From: Desulfocapsa sp.
GTDB lineage: Bacteria > Desulfobacterota > Desulfobulbia > Desulfobulbales > Desulfocapsaceae
Reading direction: 5' to 3'
DNA: 59,227 nucleotides
Assembly: GCA_021737265.1 (NCBI GenBank)
Contig: JAIPEF010000003.1
Coordinates: forward strand, 1 to 59,227
Shown: one piece after another, positions 16,154 to 24,524 of the stretch
How positions within the stretch are numbered: position 1 is the first letter of the stretch
How the letters are laid out: every line of letters starts with the position of its first letter
The notes under the pieces: model-generated
The model's input: the letters and a program-made list of their open reading frames with translations, nothing else
Databases searched by the model: none
What the model was told of the DNA's origin: nothing
Program-made: the position numbers and the translations under genes

Positions 16154-18181
16154 TTATATGAGCAGATGTGGTATGGCCTCATCAAGGGTCTCTATATAGA
16201 TGATTTCAAGGTGTCCAGTAACATCGTCCTTCAGTACAGAAACATCTTCCTCATTTTGAGCCGGCAAGACAGCCTTTACACAACCGGTACGGACACCGGC
16301 AAGGAGTTTTTCCCGAACACCACCTATGGGGAGTACCTGACCAGTGAGGGTCATCTCGCCGGTGATCGACACATTTCGATGAACTGGACGATTAGTGAGA
16401 AGAGAGATCAGGGCAAGGGCAATGGCAACGCCTGCAGAGGGGCCGTCCTTTGAAACAGCACCAGCAGGAAGATGAATATGGATATCGGTTTTATCGTAAA
16501 AATCAGAGGGAATACCAAGATGCTCTGCATTACTGCGTATATAACTCAGGGCTGTCTGGGCCGATTCACGCAGGACTTCACCAAGGGATCCGGTGAGAAT
16601 AAGATTGGTGCTTCCCGGCATTGCCAGAGCCTCAATAAACATAATACTGCCGCCAAACTGCGTCCAGACCAGACTGGTTACAACCCCGACCTTATCTTCT
16701 CCTTCAGCAGCTTCCTGGCGATATTTACGAGGTCCAAGCAGACCTACGATACTCTTTTCATCCACAACAGGGAGGGGCGTGTCAGCCTCATTCTGCAATA
16801 CTTTGAGTGCCAGTTTACGACAAATTGTACCGAGTTCACGACTCAGTCCGCGAAGTCCTGATTCTCTGGTGTATTCAACAATCACCTTGCGCAGTGCATC
16901 ATCGGTGACCTCCGGGTGTATATCAGTAAGCCCATTGGCAGCCAGCTGTTTAGGCAGGAGATATTTCCTTGCTATCACGTGCTTTTCCTGAAAGGAGTAA
17001 CTGGAAAAATCTATCATTTCCAAGCGATCCAGCAAAGGGCCGGGAAGTTTTCCTATATCGTTTACAGTGGCAATGAAGAGGACGCCGGAAAGATCAAAGG
17101 GGAGATCCAGATAATGGTCTGTAAAATTTTTGTTCTGTTCCGGGTCAAGGACTTCAAGGAGGACAGCCGCTGGGTCTCCGCGAAAATCCTGGCCGATTTT
17201 ATCGAGTTCATCAAGCATGAAACAGGGGTTACTGACCCCCACGCGTTTGATTTCACTGATAATGCGTCCGGTCATGGCACCCACATAGGTTCTTCTATGA
17301 CCTCGAATTTCTGCCTCATCCCGCAAGCCGGCCATTGACAGACGAATAAATTCACGTCCCAGGGAGGTTGCAACGGACTGACCAATGGAGGTTTTCCCTG
17401 TACCGGGGGGGCCGGCAAAACAGAGAACAGGTCCCTGGCTTATCTGTAACCGTTTCTGTTTGTGGAGGAGGTTCTCAACTGTCGCTTTTAATTCATCAAG
17501 ATTGACAGGTTTTGACAGATAATGGGTGGCTCCTTTGCGCATGGCATCGACAGCATTGGTCACAGTTGCATATCCAGTGACCATGAGCACATTGGTTTCA
17601 GGAGAAATCTTGGATATTTTTTCAATGAGGGTGAGCCCATCCATCTGATCCATTTTCAGATCAGTAATCATTACATCAAAGTGCTCACAGTTTTCCACCT
17701 GCTGCAGCGCATCGATACCGTCGGCTGCGATCTGTACCGTATGACCCATCCCGTGAAAATAATGTTGCATATTTTCACGGGCAATCTGCTCATCATCAAC
17801 AATCAGAATTCTTGATTTCTGTTTATTTTTAAGTGTCTTAGCTGCAAGAAATTCCAGCACACGTTCTTTCACCAGATCAAGTCCATAATGATGGGAGGCC
17901 ATAATGGATTCAGCACGCTTTAGATCAAGATTATCCTTTGTTTCATTAAACCAGGGTAAGGAGAGAAGTGTTTCTATATAGTTGACACCTATTGCAAACT
18001 CTGCTGCTACAGGATCTGATTTTTTAAGGCGATCCAATTCACCTGAGATCTGTTTGGCAACAGAGGGTGGCAAGTCGGTGTGGTCAATTTTAGCCTTCAG
18101 ATCAAAAAGCTGGCCGGAACCAACTGACTGCGACGGAATGGTGGATTGTGGGTCATGTTCTTTTTTTGAAAAAAAACTCAT
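16154..18181 (-). CDS. Lon-type ATP-dependent protease with an internal response-regulator receiver domain
   Basis: Residues 55-117 match the helical part of Lon just before its ATPase (IETLLSLPWF...HHYGLDLVKERVLEFLA). Residues 124-240 are a complete receiver domain: acidic D129/D130/E131, phosphoacceptor D174 (VMITDLKM), T202 and K224. Lon AAA+ then resumes, with Walker A GPPGTGKT (257-264) and Walker B CFMLDELDK (320-328). The Lon protease domain follows, with catalytic S582 (KDGPSAGVAIA) and K625 (GGVREKLLAG). All catalytic residues are intact. The large N-terminal substrate domain of ordinary Lon is reduced to about 55 residues. Proteolysis is therefore probably gated by phosphorylation. 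A likely donor is the kinase encoded near 23.1 kb, by proximity only. No ordinary Lon is present in the window. Confidence 0.92.
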   Translation of the reverse strand: MSFFSKKEHDPQSTIPSQSVGSGQLFDLKAKIDHTDLPPSVAKQISGELDRLKKSDPVAAEFAIGVNYIETLLSLPWFNETKDNLDLKRAESIMASHHYGLDLVKERVLEFLAAKTLKNKQKSRILIVDDEQIARENMQHYFHGMGHTVQIAADGIDALQQVENCEHFDVMITDLKMDQMDGLTLIEKISKISPETNVLMVTGYATVTNAVDAMRKGATHYLSKPVNLDELKATVENLLHKQKRLQISQGPVLCFAGPPGTGKTSIGQSVATSLGREFIRLSMAGLRDEAEIRGHRRTYVGAMTGRIISEIKRVGVSNPCFMLDELDKIGQDFRGDPAAVLLEVLDPEQNKNFTDHYLDLPFDLSGVLFIATVNDIGKLPGPLLDRLEMIDFSSYSFQEKHVIARKYLLPKQLAANGLTDIHPEVTDDALRKVIVEYTRESGLRGLSRELGTICRKLALKVLQNEADTPLPVVDEKSIVGLLGPRKYRQEAAEGEDKVGVVTSLVWTQFGGSIMFIEALAMPGSTNLILTGSLGEVLRESAQTALSYIRSNAEHLGIPSDFYDKTDIHIHLPAGAVSKDGPSAGVAIALALISLLTNRPVHRNVSITGEMTLTGQVLPIGGVREKLLAGVRTGCVKAVLPAQNEEDVSVLKDDVTGHLEIIYIETLDEAIPHLLI

Positions 18182-18219
18182 GGTTGCATACCTGTACGAA
18201 AGAGTCTTGAAAAGTTCCT

Positions 18220-18325
18220 GCTAACACCGGTGATGAATTGTAACAACGAACAAGATGAAGAGTTTTCACCCGAAAAAAGGTACTCTTTTCAGTCCTCCCT
18301 TGAGGGGGATAAATACGACGCCATC
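18220..18325 (-). repeat. Dispersed intergenic repeat, full copy
   Basis: It begins with CTAACACCGGTGATGAATTG and ends GGGGGATAAATACGACGCCATC, with ACTCTTTTCAGTCCTCCCTT in the middle. The middle and right part recur inverted at 47731-47812 with about ten differences. The left and middle recur inverted at 26150-26217. Confidence 0.75.
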
Positions 18326-18416
18326 AACTGTAATAGGAAATGGAAACTTATGGCAAGTCACATTTCTGTATTGCCTCAATTTCAGACAAAGTACGTCCTG
18401 AGGAATGGAACACCTT

Positions 18417-18464
18417 CGCAAAAAAACACCTGAATAGAGTGGTACAACAATTCTATTCAGGTGT
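18417..18464 (-). terminator. Rho-independent terminator of the nhaD / HigA-like operon
   Basis: A perfect 13-base-pair stem (ACACCTGAATAGA with its complement, 13-base loop) is followed on the minus strand by seven T. It starts 16 bases after the stop of the HigA-like gene. Confidence 0.85.
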
Positions 18465-18479
18465 AAGGGAGAGACAGGA

Positions 18480-18815
18480 TCAGTGGCAGTCGTAAGGCTG
18501 AATCAGAATCCTTGCCGGGATATCAAGATACTTATTTAAATTACGTATCATTTTAAGAGAAAGCGGTTTGTGACGATTGAGCACGGAACTTATGTTTCCT
18601 GAGCTACCCAGGTAGGCTTTCATATCCATGTTACGGAGACCACGTTGCTCCATGACGCTTTTCAGATAGTCGATGGGGTCCGGTAGTTTTTTATCCTTGC
18701 GGGTATCTATAACGTGTTCAGTAGAAGCAATCATCCTGTCGATGAACTCATGGTCTTGACTGATATTGTAGTCTTTACTCCCTTGCATTGCATGTGATAA
18801 GGTCATAGTGTTCAT
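18480..18815 (-). CDS. HigA-like helix-turn-helix protein (orphan antitoxin type)
   Basis: A 111-residue protein whose C-terminal 65 residues match the HigA/COG5499 helix-turn-helix family: DPIDYLKSVMEQRGLRNMDM, then AYLGSSGNISSVLNRHKPLS and MIRNLNKYLDIPARILIQ. Members usually act as antitoxins or transcription factors. No toxin gene lies beside it: the upstream neighbour is nhaD, only 13 bases away, and the downstream side is a terminator. It may therefore work as a regulator or be a solitary antitoxin. AGGAGGTAAACG precedes the ATG. Confidence 0.75.
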   Translation of the reverse strand: MNTMTLSHAMQGSKDYNISQDHEFIDRMIASTEHVIDTRKDKKLPDPIDYLKSVMEQRGLRNMDMKAYLGSSGNISSVLNRHKPLSLKMIRNLNKYLDIPARILIQPYDCH

Positions 18816-18828
18816 GACGTTTACCTCC

Positions 18829-20247
18829 TCAAAACAAACTCTTGTTGATTAATAAATGAACATAAATACTTGCTGCATAGCCAAGCGCAATAACCGGTGT
18901 CCATTTTAAATGGGCACCAAAGGTGTAGGTTCCACGAGCAGTTCCCATCAGGGCAACCCCTGCTGCTGAGCCAATGGAAAGAAGACTTCCGCCCACACCA
19001 GCTGTTAAGGTGACAAGGAGCCATTGTCCAAGCGGCATGGCAGGATCCATGGTGAGCACTGCGAACATAACCGGGATATTGTCAACAATGGCGGACAATA
19101 CTCCTACCAGAATATTGGCATATGTCGCACCGAGTCCGTCATACATCTGATGGGAAACCATGGCCAGGTAGCCAAATTGCGAGAGACCACCTACGCAAAG
19201 AATGACCCCGTAAAAAAAGAGCAGGGTATCCCACTCTGCCCGGGCCACTTTCTGGAATATATCGAAAGGATTGCCGTCAAATTTCGCGATTCCAAGAGGA
19301 CTGTCATATTCAAGGCTGCGTTTTTCATGCATTTTGATGTAATAGGAGAAAAATCCCAGATAGGAAAGTCCCAGCATCATACCGGCTGCAGGTGGTAGCC
19401 CGAGGAAATTGTGAAAGGAAACGGCAGTAACGATGGTGGCGAGAAAAAGGAATATGATTCTCCTGGCACCAAATTTCATAGACACTTTTTCAGCCATTGC
19501 CTCTGGCACTTCCTTAGAAACAGCAAAGCTCATAATAACTGCAGGAATCAGCCAGTTCAGCAGGGATGGAATAAAGAGGAGGAAAAACTGACCAAAAGTT
19601 GCCTGACCTTTTTGCCAGACCATCAGGGTGGTGATATCGCCAAAAGGGGAAAAGGCACCACCTGCATTGGCTCCAACAACGATGTTGATACAGGCTAGAG
19701 CAATAAATTTTTTATTATCTTTGGCAACGGCCATAACAACGGCACCCATGAGCAGGGCAGTGGTCAGGTTGTCGGCAATTGGTGAAATAAGAAAGGCCAG
19801 AAGTCCTGTGATCCAGAAGACAATACGCAGGGAAAACCCTCTGGAAACAAGCCATGAACGGAGAGCCTGAAAGATATTGCGTTCATCCATGGAGTTGATA
19901 TAGGTCATGGCTGCAAGCAGGAAGAGCATCAGTTCGGCATATTCAGTAATATTGTGAATGATAGCATTGTGGGCTTCTTCTGCAGGAATTCCAACCTGCC
20001 TATAGGTGATGGCCAGTAAAACCCAGATAAAACCGGCTGCCATCATGACCGGTTTGCTTTTTCTGAGGTGAGTCTTTTCTTCAAAGATAACGAGTACGTA
20101 GGCAAGGACAAACAGGGCAAGGGATGCATAGCCAAACCCTGTTGCCGTCAGACTAACTGCGGCCTCTCCGGCTTCATGGCCGGTTGCAGCAATAACCTGA
20201 CCTGCACAGCCAAAGAGGGCAATGCAGAGTGTGAGTAGTATTTTCAT
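18829..20247 (-). CDS. nhaD: NhaD-type sodium/proton antiporter
   Basis: A 472-residue inner-membrane antiporter of the NhaD branch of the ion-transporter superfamily. It has an N-terminal signal-like hydrophobic segment, then about 12 further segments. Recognisable family motifs are SPIADNLTTALLMGAV (about residue 157), NAGGAFSPFGDITTLMVW (about 195) and SAIVDNIPVMFAVLTMD (about 390). The last and first are the DN-containing hairpins of the ion site. The ATG at 20247 (AGGAAAC upstream) was preferred over a longer frame because the protein then begins with a plausible leader. Probably cotranscribed with the HigA-like gene. Expels sodium and helps tolerance of alkaline or saline stress. Confidence 0.9.
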   Translation of the reverse strand: MKILLTLCIALFGCAGQVIAATGHEAGEAAVSLTATGFGYASLALFVLAYVLVIFEEKTHLRKSKPVMMAAGFIWVLLAITYRQVGIPAEEAHNAIIHNITEYAELMLFLLAAMTYINSMDERNIFQALRSWLVSRGFSLRIVFWITGLLAFLISPIADNLTTALLMGAVVMAVAKDNKKFIALACINIVVGANAGGAFSPFGDITTLMVWQKGQATFGQFFLLFIPSLLNWLIPAVIMSFAVSKEVPEAMAEKVSMKFGARRIIFLFLATIVTAVSFHNFLGLPPAAGMMLGLSYLGFFSYYIKMHEKRSLEYDSPLGIAKFDGNPFDIFQKVARAEWDTLLFFYGVILCVGGLSQFGYLAMVSHQMYDGLGATYANILVGVLSAIVDNIPVMFAVLTMDPAMPLGQWLLVTLTAGVGGSLLSIGSAAGVALMGTARGTYTFGAHLKWTPVIALGYAASIYVHLLINKSLF

Positions 20248-20305
20248 CGTAGGTTTCCTTGTTGTGATGTGTGGGTTTAAGGTACATGCTGTCGCAGCAG
20301 CGACT

Positions 20306-20352
20306 GGATAACGCGATCCCAATTGATATTATATCTGGGATCGCGTTATTTA
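20306..20352 (-). terminator. Terminator-like inverted repeat after the DASS transporter gene
   Basis: AATAACGCGATCCCA pairs perfectly with TGGGATCGCGTTAT across a 15-base AT-rich loop. It starts at the stop codon at 20353. There is no long T run, so it may be a weak or bidirectional terminator or an mRNA-stabilising stem. Confidence 0.55.
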
Positions 20353-22164
20353 TCAGGCAGACATACCGTAGAATAACGCTATGGTGGACATCATCACAAC
20401 GAGATAGAGTATGGTCATTCCAGCACCAGCACGGAAATAATCCTTTGTCTTGTAACCACCTGGTCGCATAATCAGCGCATTTACCTGGTGAGTCGGCAGG
20501 ATAAAGGTGTTGGAGCAGGCAACCGCAACAACGAGGGCTGCAATGCGCGGATCGGCACCGGCAGCACCTGCCATATTCATGGCAAGAGGAACCATCAGGA
20601 CTGTTGCTCCGACATTTGAAGCTACCAGAGTAAAGAATGAGGTCAGAATTGCGATAACGGTGAGAAGGATAATCGGAGAAACATCTCCGATTGCGCCCAT
20701 GATTGTTTGGGCAATAAGGCTCGCTGCACCTGTTTTTTCAAAGGCAATTCCCAAAGGAATCAGACCACCAAGGAGAAAGACAGTCATCCAGTCAACAGAT
20801 TCATAGGCTTCATCAATTGAAAGTACTTTGCTGAGAACCATGCACATGGCACCGGCTAGTAGAGCAATGGAAAGCTGCACATGAAAACCAAGGATCATGA
20901 CGAGGGAGAGTACCAGGCTGCCCACAGCAAATTTGATTTTATCTTCACGCAGGATCTCACCCTGTACTTCTTCAGTAAATGCAAGATCAGTTCTTTCTTT
21001 CAGGTAATGGAATTTTTCCCAGGGGCCCTGGAGAAGCAATGCGTCGCCGGCCTGTAGGGCCATGGTTGAAATGTCACCCACGTATGTTTTGTTTTCACGC
21101 TCCACAGCAAGAGGGATAACGCCGTTTCTTTTTCGGAATGAATGGGAACGCAGGCTGCTACCGACAAGCTCTGAACGGGGAGTAATGATAACCTCCATGA
21201 TCCCGGCATTGTTTGGTGACAGACTTTCGGCAAATACTTCCAGGTCGGCCTTGATCTCCCAGCCAAAGGACTGCGCCATTTTTGCAATCAGATCAGGAGG
21301 TCCTACCGCGGCAATGGTGTCTCCTGCTGAGATTTTATCAGCATAGTCAGGGGAGGAAACAGTTGTTCCACCTTTAGCGGCAATGCCAATTACCGAAGTA
21401 AAAAATAGAGGTCTGATTTCAAGCTGCTCCAGAGTCTGGGGACCCTTGAATGAATCCGGGATATGAATTTCAAAAAGCTCACCAATATCATGGTAGGTTT
21501 TTTCAAGCTCAGTGGACATTGGTCCGCTCCCGCCCTCTTCTCCTTTTCCTGCGGGAAGGATAAACCGTCCCAAAAGGACAAAATAGAGAAGGGCTGCAAT
21601 GATCAAGGCAAGACCGATGGGGGTAACAGAAAACAGGCCAAAGGGCTCAATATTGGGATCTGAAATTTTCATGACATCATTCATAAGAATGAGCGGACTG
21701 GAGCCGATCAGGGTGAGACACCCACCGATAATGGCACAAAAGCCCATGGGCATGAGAATTCTCGAGACGGGGATACCGGTCTGCCGGCAAATGCGTTTGG
21801 CTGCCGGCATAAACAGTGCGGCGGCACCGATATTTTGCATGAAACTTGAGATAAAGGCAACTGTGCCTGAGATAAGAACCATAATACGGCTTTCACTTTT
21901 CCCGGCAAATTTCAAAAGAACCCTGGCGAGTGAGTTCATGGCCCCTGTTTTGTCGAGTCCTGCGCCGATAATGATAACTGCTATAATGGAGACAACGGCA
22001 TTGCTCGAAAGCCCGCTGATGGCCTCTTTAGGTGTCACAAGTCCAAGCAGGGGTAGGATGATCATCATGATTATGCCGACAACGTCAACACGAACCCATT
22101 CAAAAATAAAGAGTAAAATCGCCAGGACCAGTACGGCCATGACTAAAATTATTGGTAAGGTCAT
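20353..22164 (-). CDS. DASS/SLC13-family transporter with two RCK_C domains
   Basis: A 603-residue membrane transporter of the divalent anion:sodium symporter class. Two hydrophobic halves (residues 1-190 and 395-603) flank a soluble insert of about 200 residues. The insert has two TrkA_C/RCK_C modules: LEIRPLFFTSVIGIAAKGG...ISAGDTIAAVGP, and VIITPRSELVGSSLR...LQAGDALLLQGP. Substrates of this subfamily include sulfate and dicarboxylates, but the sequence does not decide. In a sulfur-cycle organism sulfate is attractive but unproven. A weak sigma-54-like element lies about 105 bases upstream. It ends in a hairpin before nhaD. Confidence 0.85.
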   Translation of the reverse strand: MTLPIILVMAVLVLAILLFIFEWVRVDVVGIIMMIILPLLGLVTPKEAISGLSSNAVVSIIAVIIIGAGLDKTGAMNSLARVLLKFAGKSESRIMVLISGTVAFISSFMQNIGAAALFMPAAKRICRQTGIPVSRILMPMGFCAIIGGCLTLIGSSPLILMNDVMKISDPNIEPFGLFSVTPIGLALIIAALLYFVLLGRFILPAGKGEEGGSGPMSTELEKTYHDIGELFEIHIPDSFKGPQTLEQLEIRPLFFTSVIGIAAKGGTTVSSPDYADKISAGDTIAAVGPPDLIAKMAQSFGWEIKADLEVFAESLSPNNAGIMEVIITPRSELVGSSLRSHSFRKRNGVIPLAVERENKTYVGDISTMALQAGDALLLQGPWEKFHYLKERTDLAFTEEVQGEILREDKIKFAVGSLVLSLVMILGFHVQLSIALLAGAMCMVLSKVLSIDEAYESVDWMTVFLLGGLIPLGIAFEKTGAASLIAQTIMGAIGDVSPIILLTVIAILTSFFTLVASNVGATVLMVPLAMNMAGAAGADPRIAALVVAVACSNTFILPTHQVNALIMRPGGYKTKDYFRAGAGMTILYLVVMMSTIALFYGMSA

Positions 22165-22269
22165 TTTTTTCTTATTATCCTCTAGAGTGTTATTGTCTTA
22201 CGACAACATCTATTGCATTGATACACATTTTCTTCTTTCCCTCTGATTATGGGTGACCGGTGGCCCGGT

Positions 22270-22285
22270 TGCATAGTGACAGCCC
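22270..22285 (-). promoter_or_regulatory. Weak sigma-54-like promoter of the DASS gene
   Basis: The minus strand reads GGGCTGTCACTATGCA: correct GG to GC spacing and the same TGCA ending as the usp promoters, but a poor -24 box. About 105 bases before the start at 22164. Confidence 0.3.
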
Positions 22286-22562
22286 GGCATAGATGCCGGA
22301 TGAACGGTTATTCCCTTTGTCATTGCGGGTTGTATATGCTGCATTATCTCTCCTCCTCAAAAAAGACATTCAAATCGTATGGTATACATGTCATGGTGTC
22401 GGTCCCCTGATCACACAAGGGGCAATCATGAGAATATTTTTATTCTGAATTGCAACCCGTGTGCCGTTTTTCATCTTGTTTAGGGAAATCCTTGTCTGGC
22501 TATTTCGGGATACTGCATATTGGTGATAAAAATACAAGAAAAATGAGGTAGAATACGTTGTT

Positions 22563-22577
22563 GTTGCAGGATGTAAC
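22563..22577. promoter_or_regulatory. Candidate activator site between the DASS gene and the kinase gene
   Basis: GTTGCAGGATGTAAC is identical to the site at 16049-16063. From about 22680 to 22722 there is a further cluster of GTTGC/GCAAC half-sites (TTACAACATTGCATATTGCA, then GTTGCG and TTGCAACA). Placed to act on either divergent gene, and probably the binding site of the activator encoded at 24517. Confidence 0.5.
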
Positions 22578-22947
22578 AAAAGGGAAAAACAACAGGCGAG
22601 ATGGTTCTTCGTAAAAATCAGGAGAAAAGCGTATAAAATTAGAGAATAAGATTAGTGTTGCATATAGGTAGTGTTTCATATTACAACATTGCATATTGCA
22701 ACAACGTTGCGTTTTTGCAACATCTCTGGGAAGGGTGGGAAGATTCTCCCCCATTGTGGCGCTTAAGGATTTGTTTCCTCCTTTTGCAGGCCAACGACAG
22801 TGATCCACTCTATTCTAAGCGCTTTCACAGGAAAAGAGATCAGTGGAGGAAGCGTCGCTTTAATAAATATTATTAACCTTTAATGTCAGATATATAGAAG
22901 AATATTGCTGATGATCCAGCACACGATCAAAAATTCTTTTGTGTATT

Positions 22948-22963
22948 TGGTCTCATATTTGCT
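22948..22963 (+). promoter_or_regulatory. Candidate sigma-54 promoter of the kinase/activator operon
   Basis: TGGTCTCATATTTGCT has GG and GC at the right distance and a perfect TTTGCT -12 box; the -24 box is partial. It is about 100 bases upstream of ATG 23064 and 230-270 bases downstream of the half-site cluster at 22680-22722. Confidence 0.45.
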
Positions 22964-23063
22964 TCTGTTGTTTGCACAATACCTTTGTGCAGGTTGATAA
23001 AGAGAAGTATTGGAACATGTTGGGTGTTGGTTCCGCAACAAAGATGAACAAAAGAGCATATAT

Positions 23064-24524
23064 ATGATTGCATTAAATCTTCGCCAGAAAATGATGGGCT
23101 GTTTTTGTCTCCATCTCTTTTTCTATGTCGTGATTGGAGTGACCTTGCTTAAAGAATTTGAGCTCTTTAATGAAGACGTCACGTTGATGATGCATGCGGG
23201 CAACCTGAGTAATATCTGTCTGGAAATTCGTCGCTATGAGAAAAACTTTATCATTGGTCACGAGACTGACGATTTCACAAAAGTGCTCGAATATACAGAC
23301 GAGGCCCTCTCACTTGTCCCTCAGGTTATTAAGGAGCTAAAAATCGGATCACACCCTGTTCACCTGCAGAACCTTACAACCACTTTAGAATCATACAGAG
23401 ACGGTTTCATGGAATTTAAAGAACGGTGTACCCCTAATAAGGAGGGCAAGGAATGCTCTTTACGTTCAGTAGTGCGAAGCAAGGGGCAGGCTCTTGTTGA
23501 GATCAGCGATGACTTTGTGCAATTTGAACAAGAGAGAATGATGGCTTTTATTGAAAATTTTAAAGTGCAACTTTTAAAAGCCACCTTATTCCTGCTACTT
23601 CTCTCTATCTTCACCATAATGCTTCTCTACACCTCCATCATCAAACCATTAAAGAAGGTCGAAAAGGCAGCCCTTGATATCGCGAATGGAACTTTTTCTA
23701 CGGTTTATGTTGACAATAAAACGGGTGAGGTACGTAGTGTCCTCCGGGCATTCAATACAATGGTCAGTGAACTTGAATCCCGGCAGGAACAGCTCTTCCA
23801 GGCAAAGAAGCTCTCTTCAATCGGCACGTTGGCCTCAGGAACAGCGCATCAGATAAACAATCCTTTGAATAATATCTCAACATCCTGCCAACTAGCTCTT
23901 TCGGAGCTTGATGCAGAAAAAAACCCTTTTGTCACACAAATGCTGGAAACCATCAATAAGGAGACAGCACGTGCCGGAGAGATTGTACGCGGCCTTCTCG
24001 AATTTTCCCGAGCACAAACCTTTTCCCTGCAACCCTATTCTCTCGCGAAACTTGTTAAGAAAGTGGAGCAGCTTGTAGCCGGAGAAATTCCTGCAGGTGT
24101 TAGCCTTGAGACCGACATTCCTGAAGACATCATCCTGTTTATAGATGTGCAGAAAGTGGTCGAAGCATTGCTCAATCTGACAATTAACGCCCTTCAGGCC
24201 ATCCAGGAGCCCCCGGGAGACGTGTTCATTGGTGCTGAAAAAGATCCGGAAAAGAAAAACGCACTTATCACCGTTGCCGATACCGGTGTTGGTATTGACG
24301 AGGAACACCTGCAAAAAATATTTGACCCGTTTTTTACGACCAAGAATGCCGGAAACGGCACAGGACTCGGACTCGCCGTTGTGTATGGTATTATTAAGAA
24401 ACAAAATGGCTGCACAAAGGTTTCATCTGAAAAAGGGAAAGGAACACAATTTACCATAACACTTCCCCTCTATCAGGATCCGTCTTTGAGCAACAGTCAA
24501 ACATCTGGAATAACGAATGGCTGA
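23064..24524 (+). CDS. Membrane sensor histidine kinase (HAMP, HisKA, HATPase)
   Basis: A 486-residue protein. Membrane segment about residues 14-29, a periplasmic helical sensor of about 140 residues with a possible disulfide pair (Cys122, Cys131), a second membrane segment about 171-192, HAMP to about 245, then HisKA and HATPase. The H-box reads GTAHQINNPLNNI with His262. The acidic residue that normally follows this His (HE/HD) is Gln, which may weaken autophosphorylation. The ATP site is intact: N box LLNLTINALQAI, DTGVGID and GTGLGLAVVYG. The start at 23064 puts the first membrane segment near the N-terminus; ATG 23010 is possible. The stop overlaps the next gene by 8 bases, so kinase and NtrC-type regulator form a pair. 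Confidence 0.87.
   Translation: MIALNLRQKMMGCFCLHLFFYVVIGVTLLKEFELFNEDVTLMMHAGNLSNICLEIRRYEKNFIIGHETDDFTKVLEYTDEALSLVPQVIKELKIGSHPVHLQNLTTTLESYRDGFMEFKERCTPNKEGKECSLRSVVRSKGQALVEISDDFVQFEQERMMAFIENFKVQLLKATLFLLLLSIFTIMLLYTSIIKPLKKVEKAALDIANGTFSTVYVDNKTGEVRSVLRAFNTMVSELESRQEQLFQAKKLSSIGTLASGTAHQINNPLNNISTSCQLALSELDAEKNPFVTQMLETINKETARAGEIVRGLLEFSRAQTFSLQPYSLAKLVKKVEQLVAGEIPAGVSLETDIPEDIILFIDVQKVVEALLNLTINALQAIQEPPGDVFIGAEKDPEKKNALITVADTGVGIDEEHLQKIFDPFFTTKNAGNGTGLGLAVVYGIIKKQNGCTKVSSEKGKGTQFTITLPLYQDPSLSNSQTSGITNG

Noticed and set aside
22655..22876. Short plus-strand frame upstream of the kinase
   Set aside because: It covers the cluster of GTTGC half-sites and has no ribosome site; regulatory DNA is more likely.
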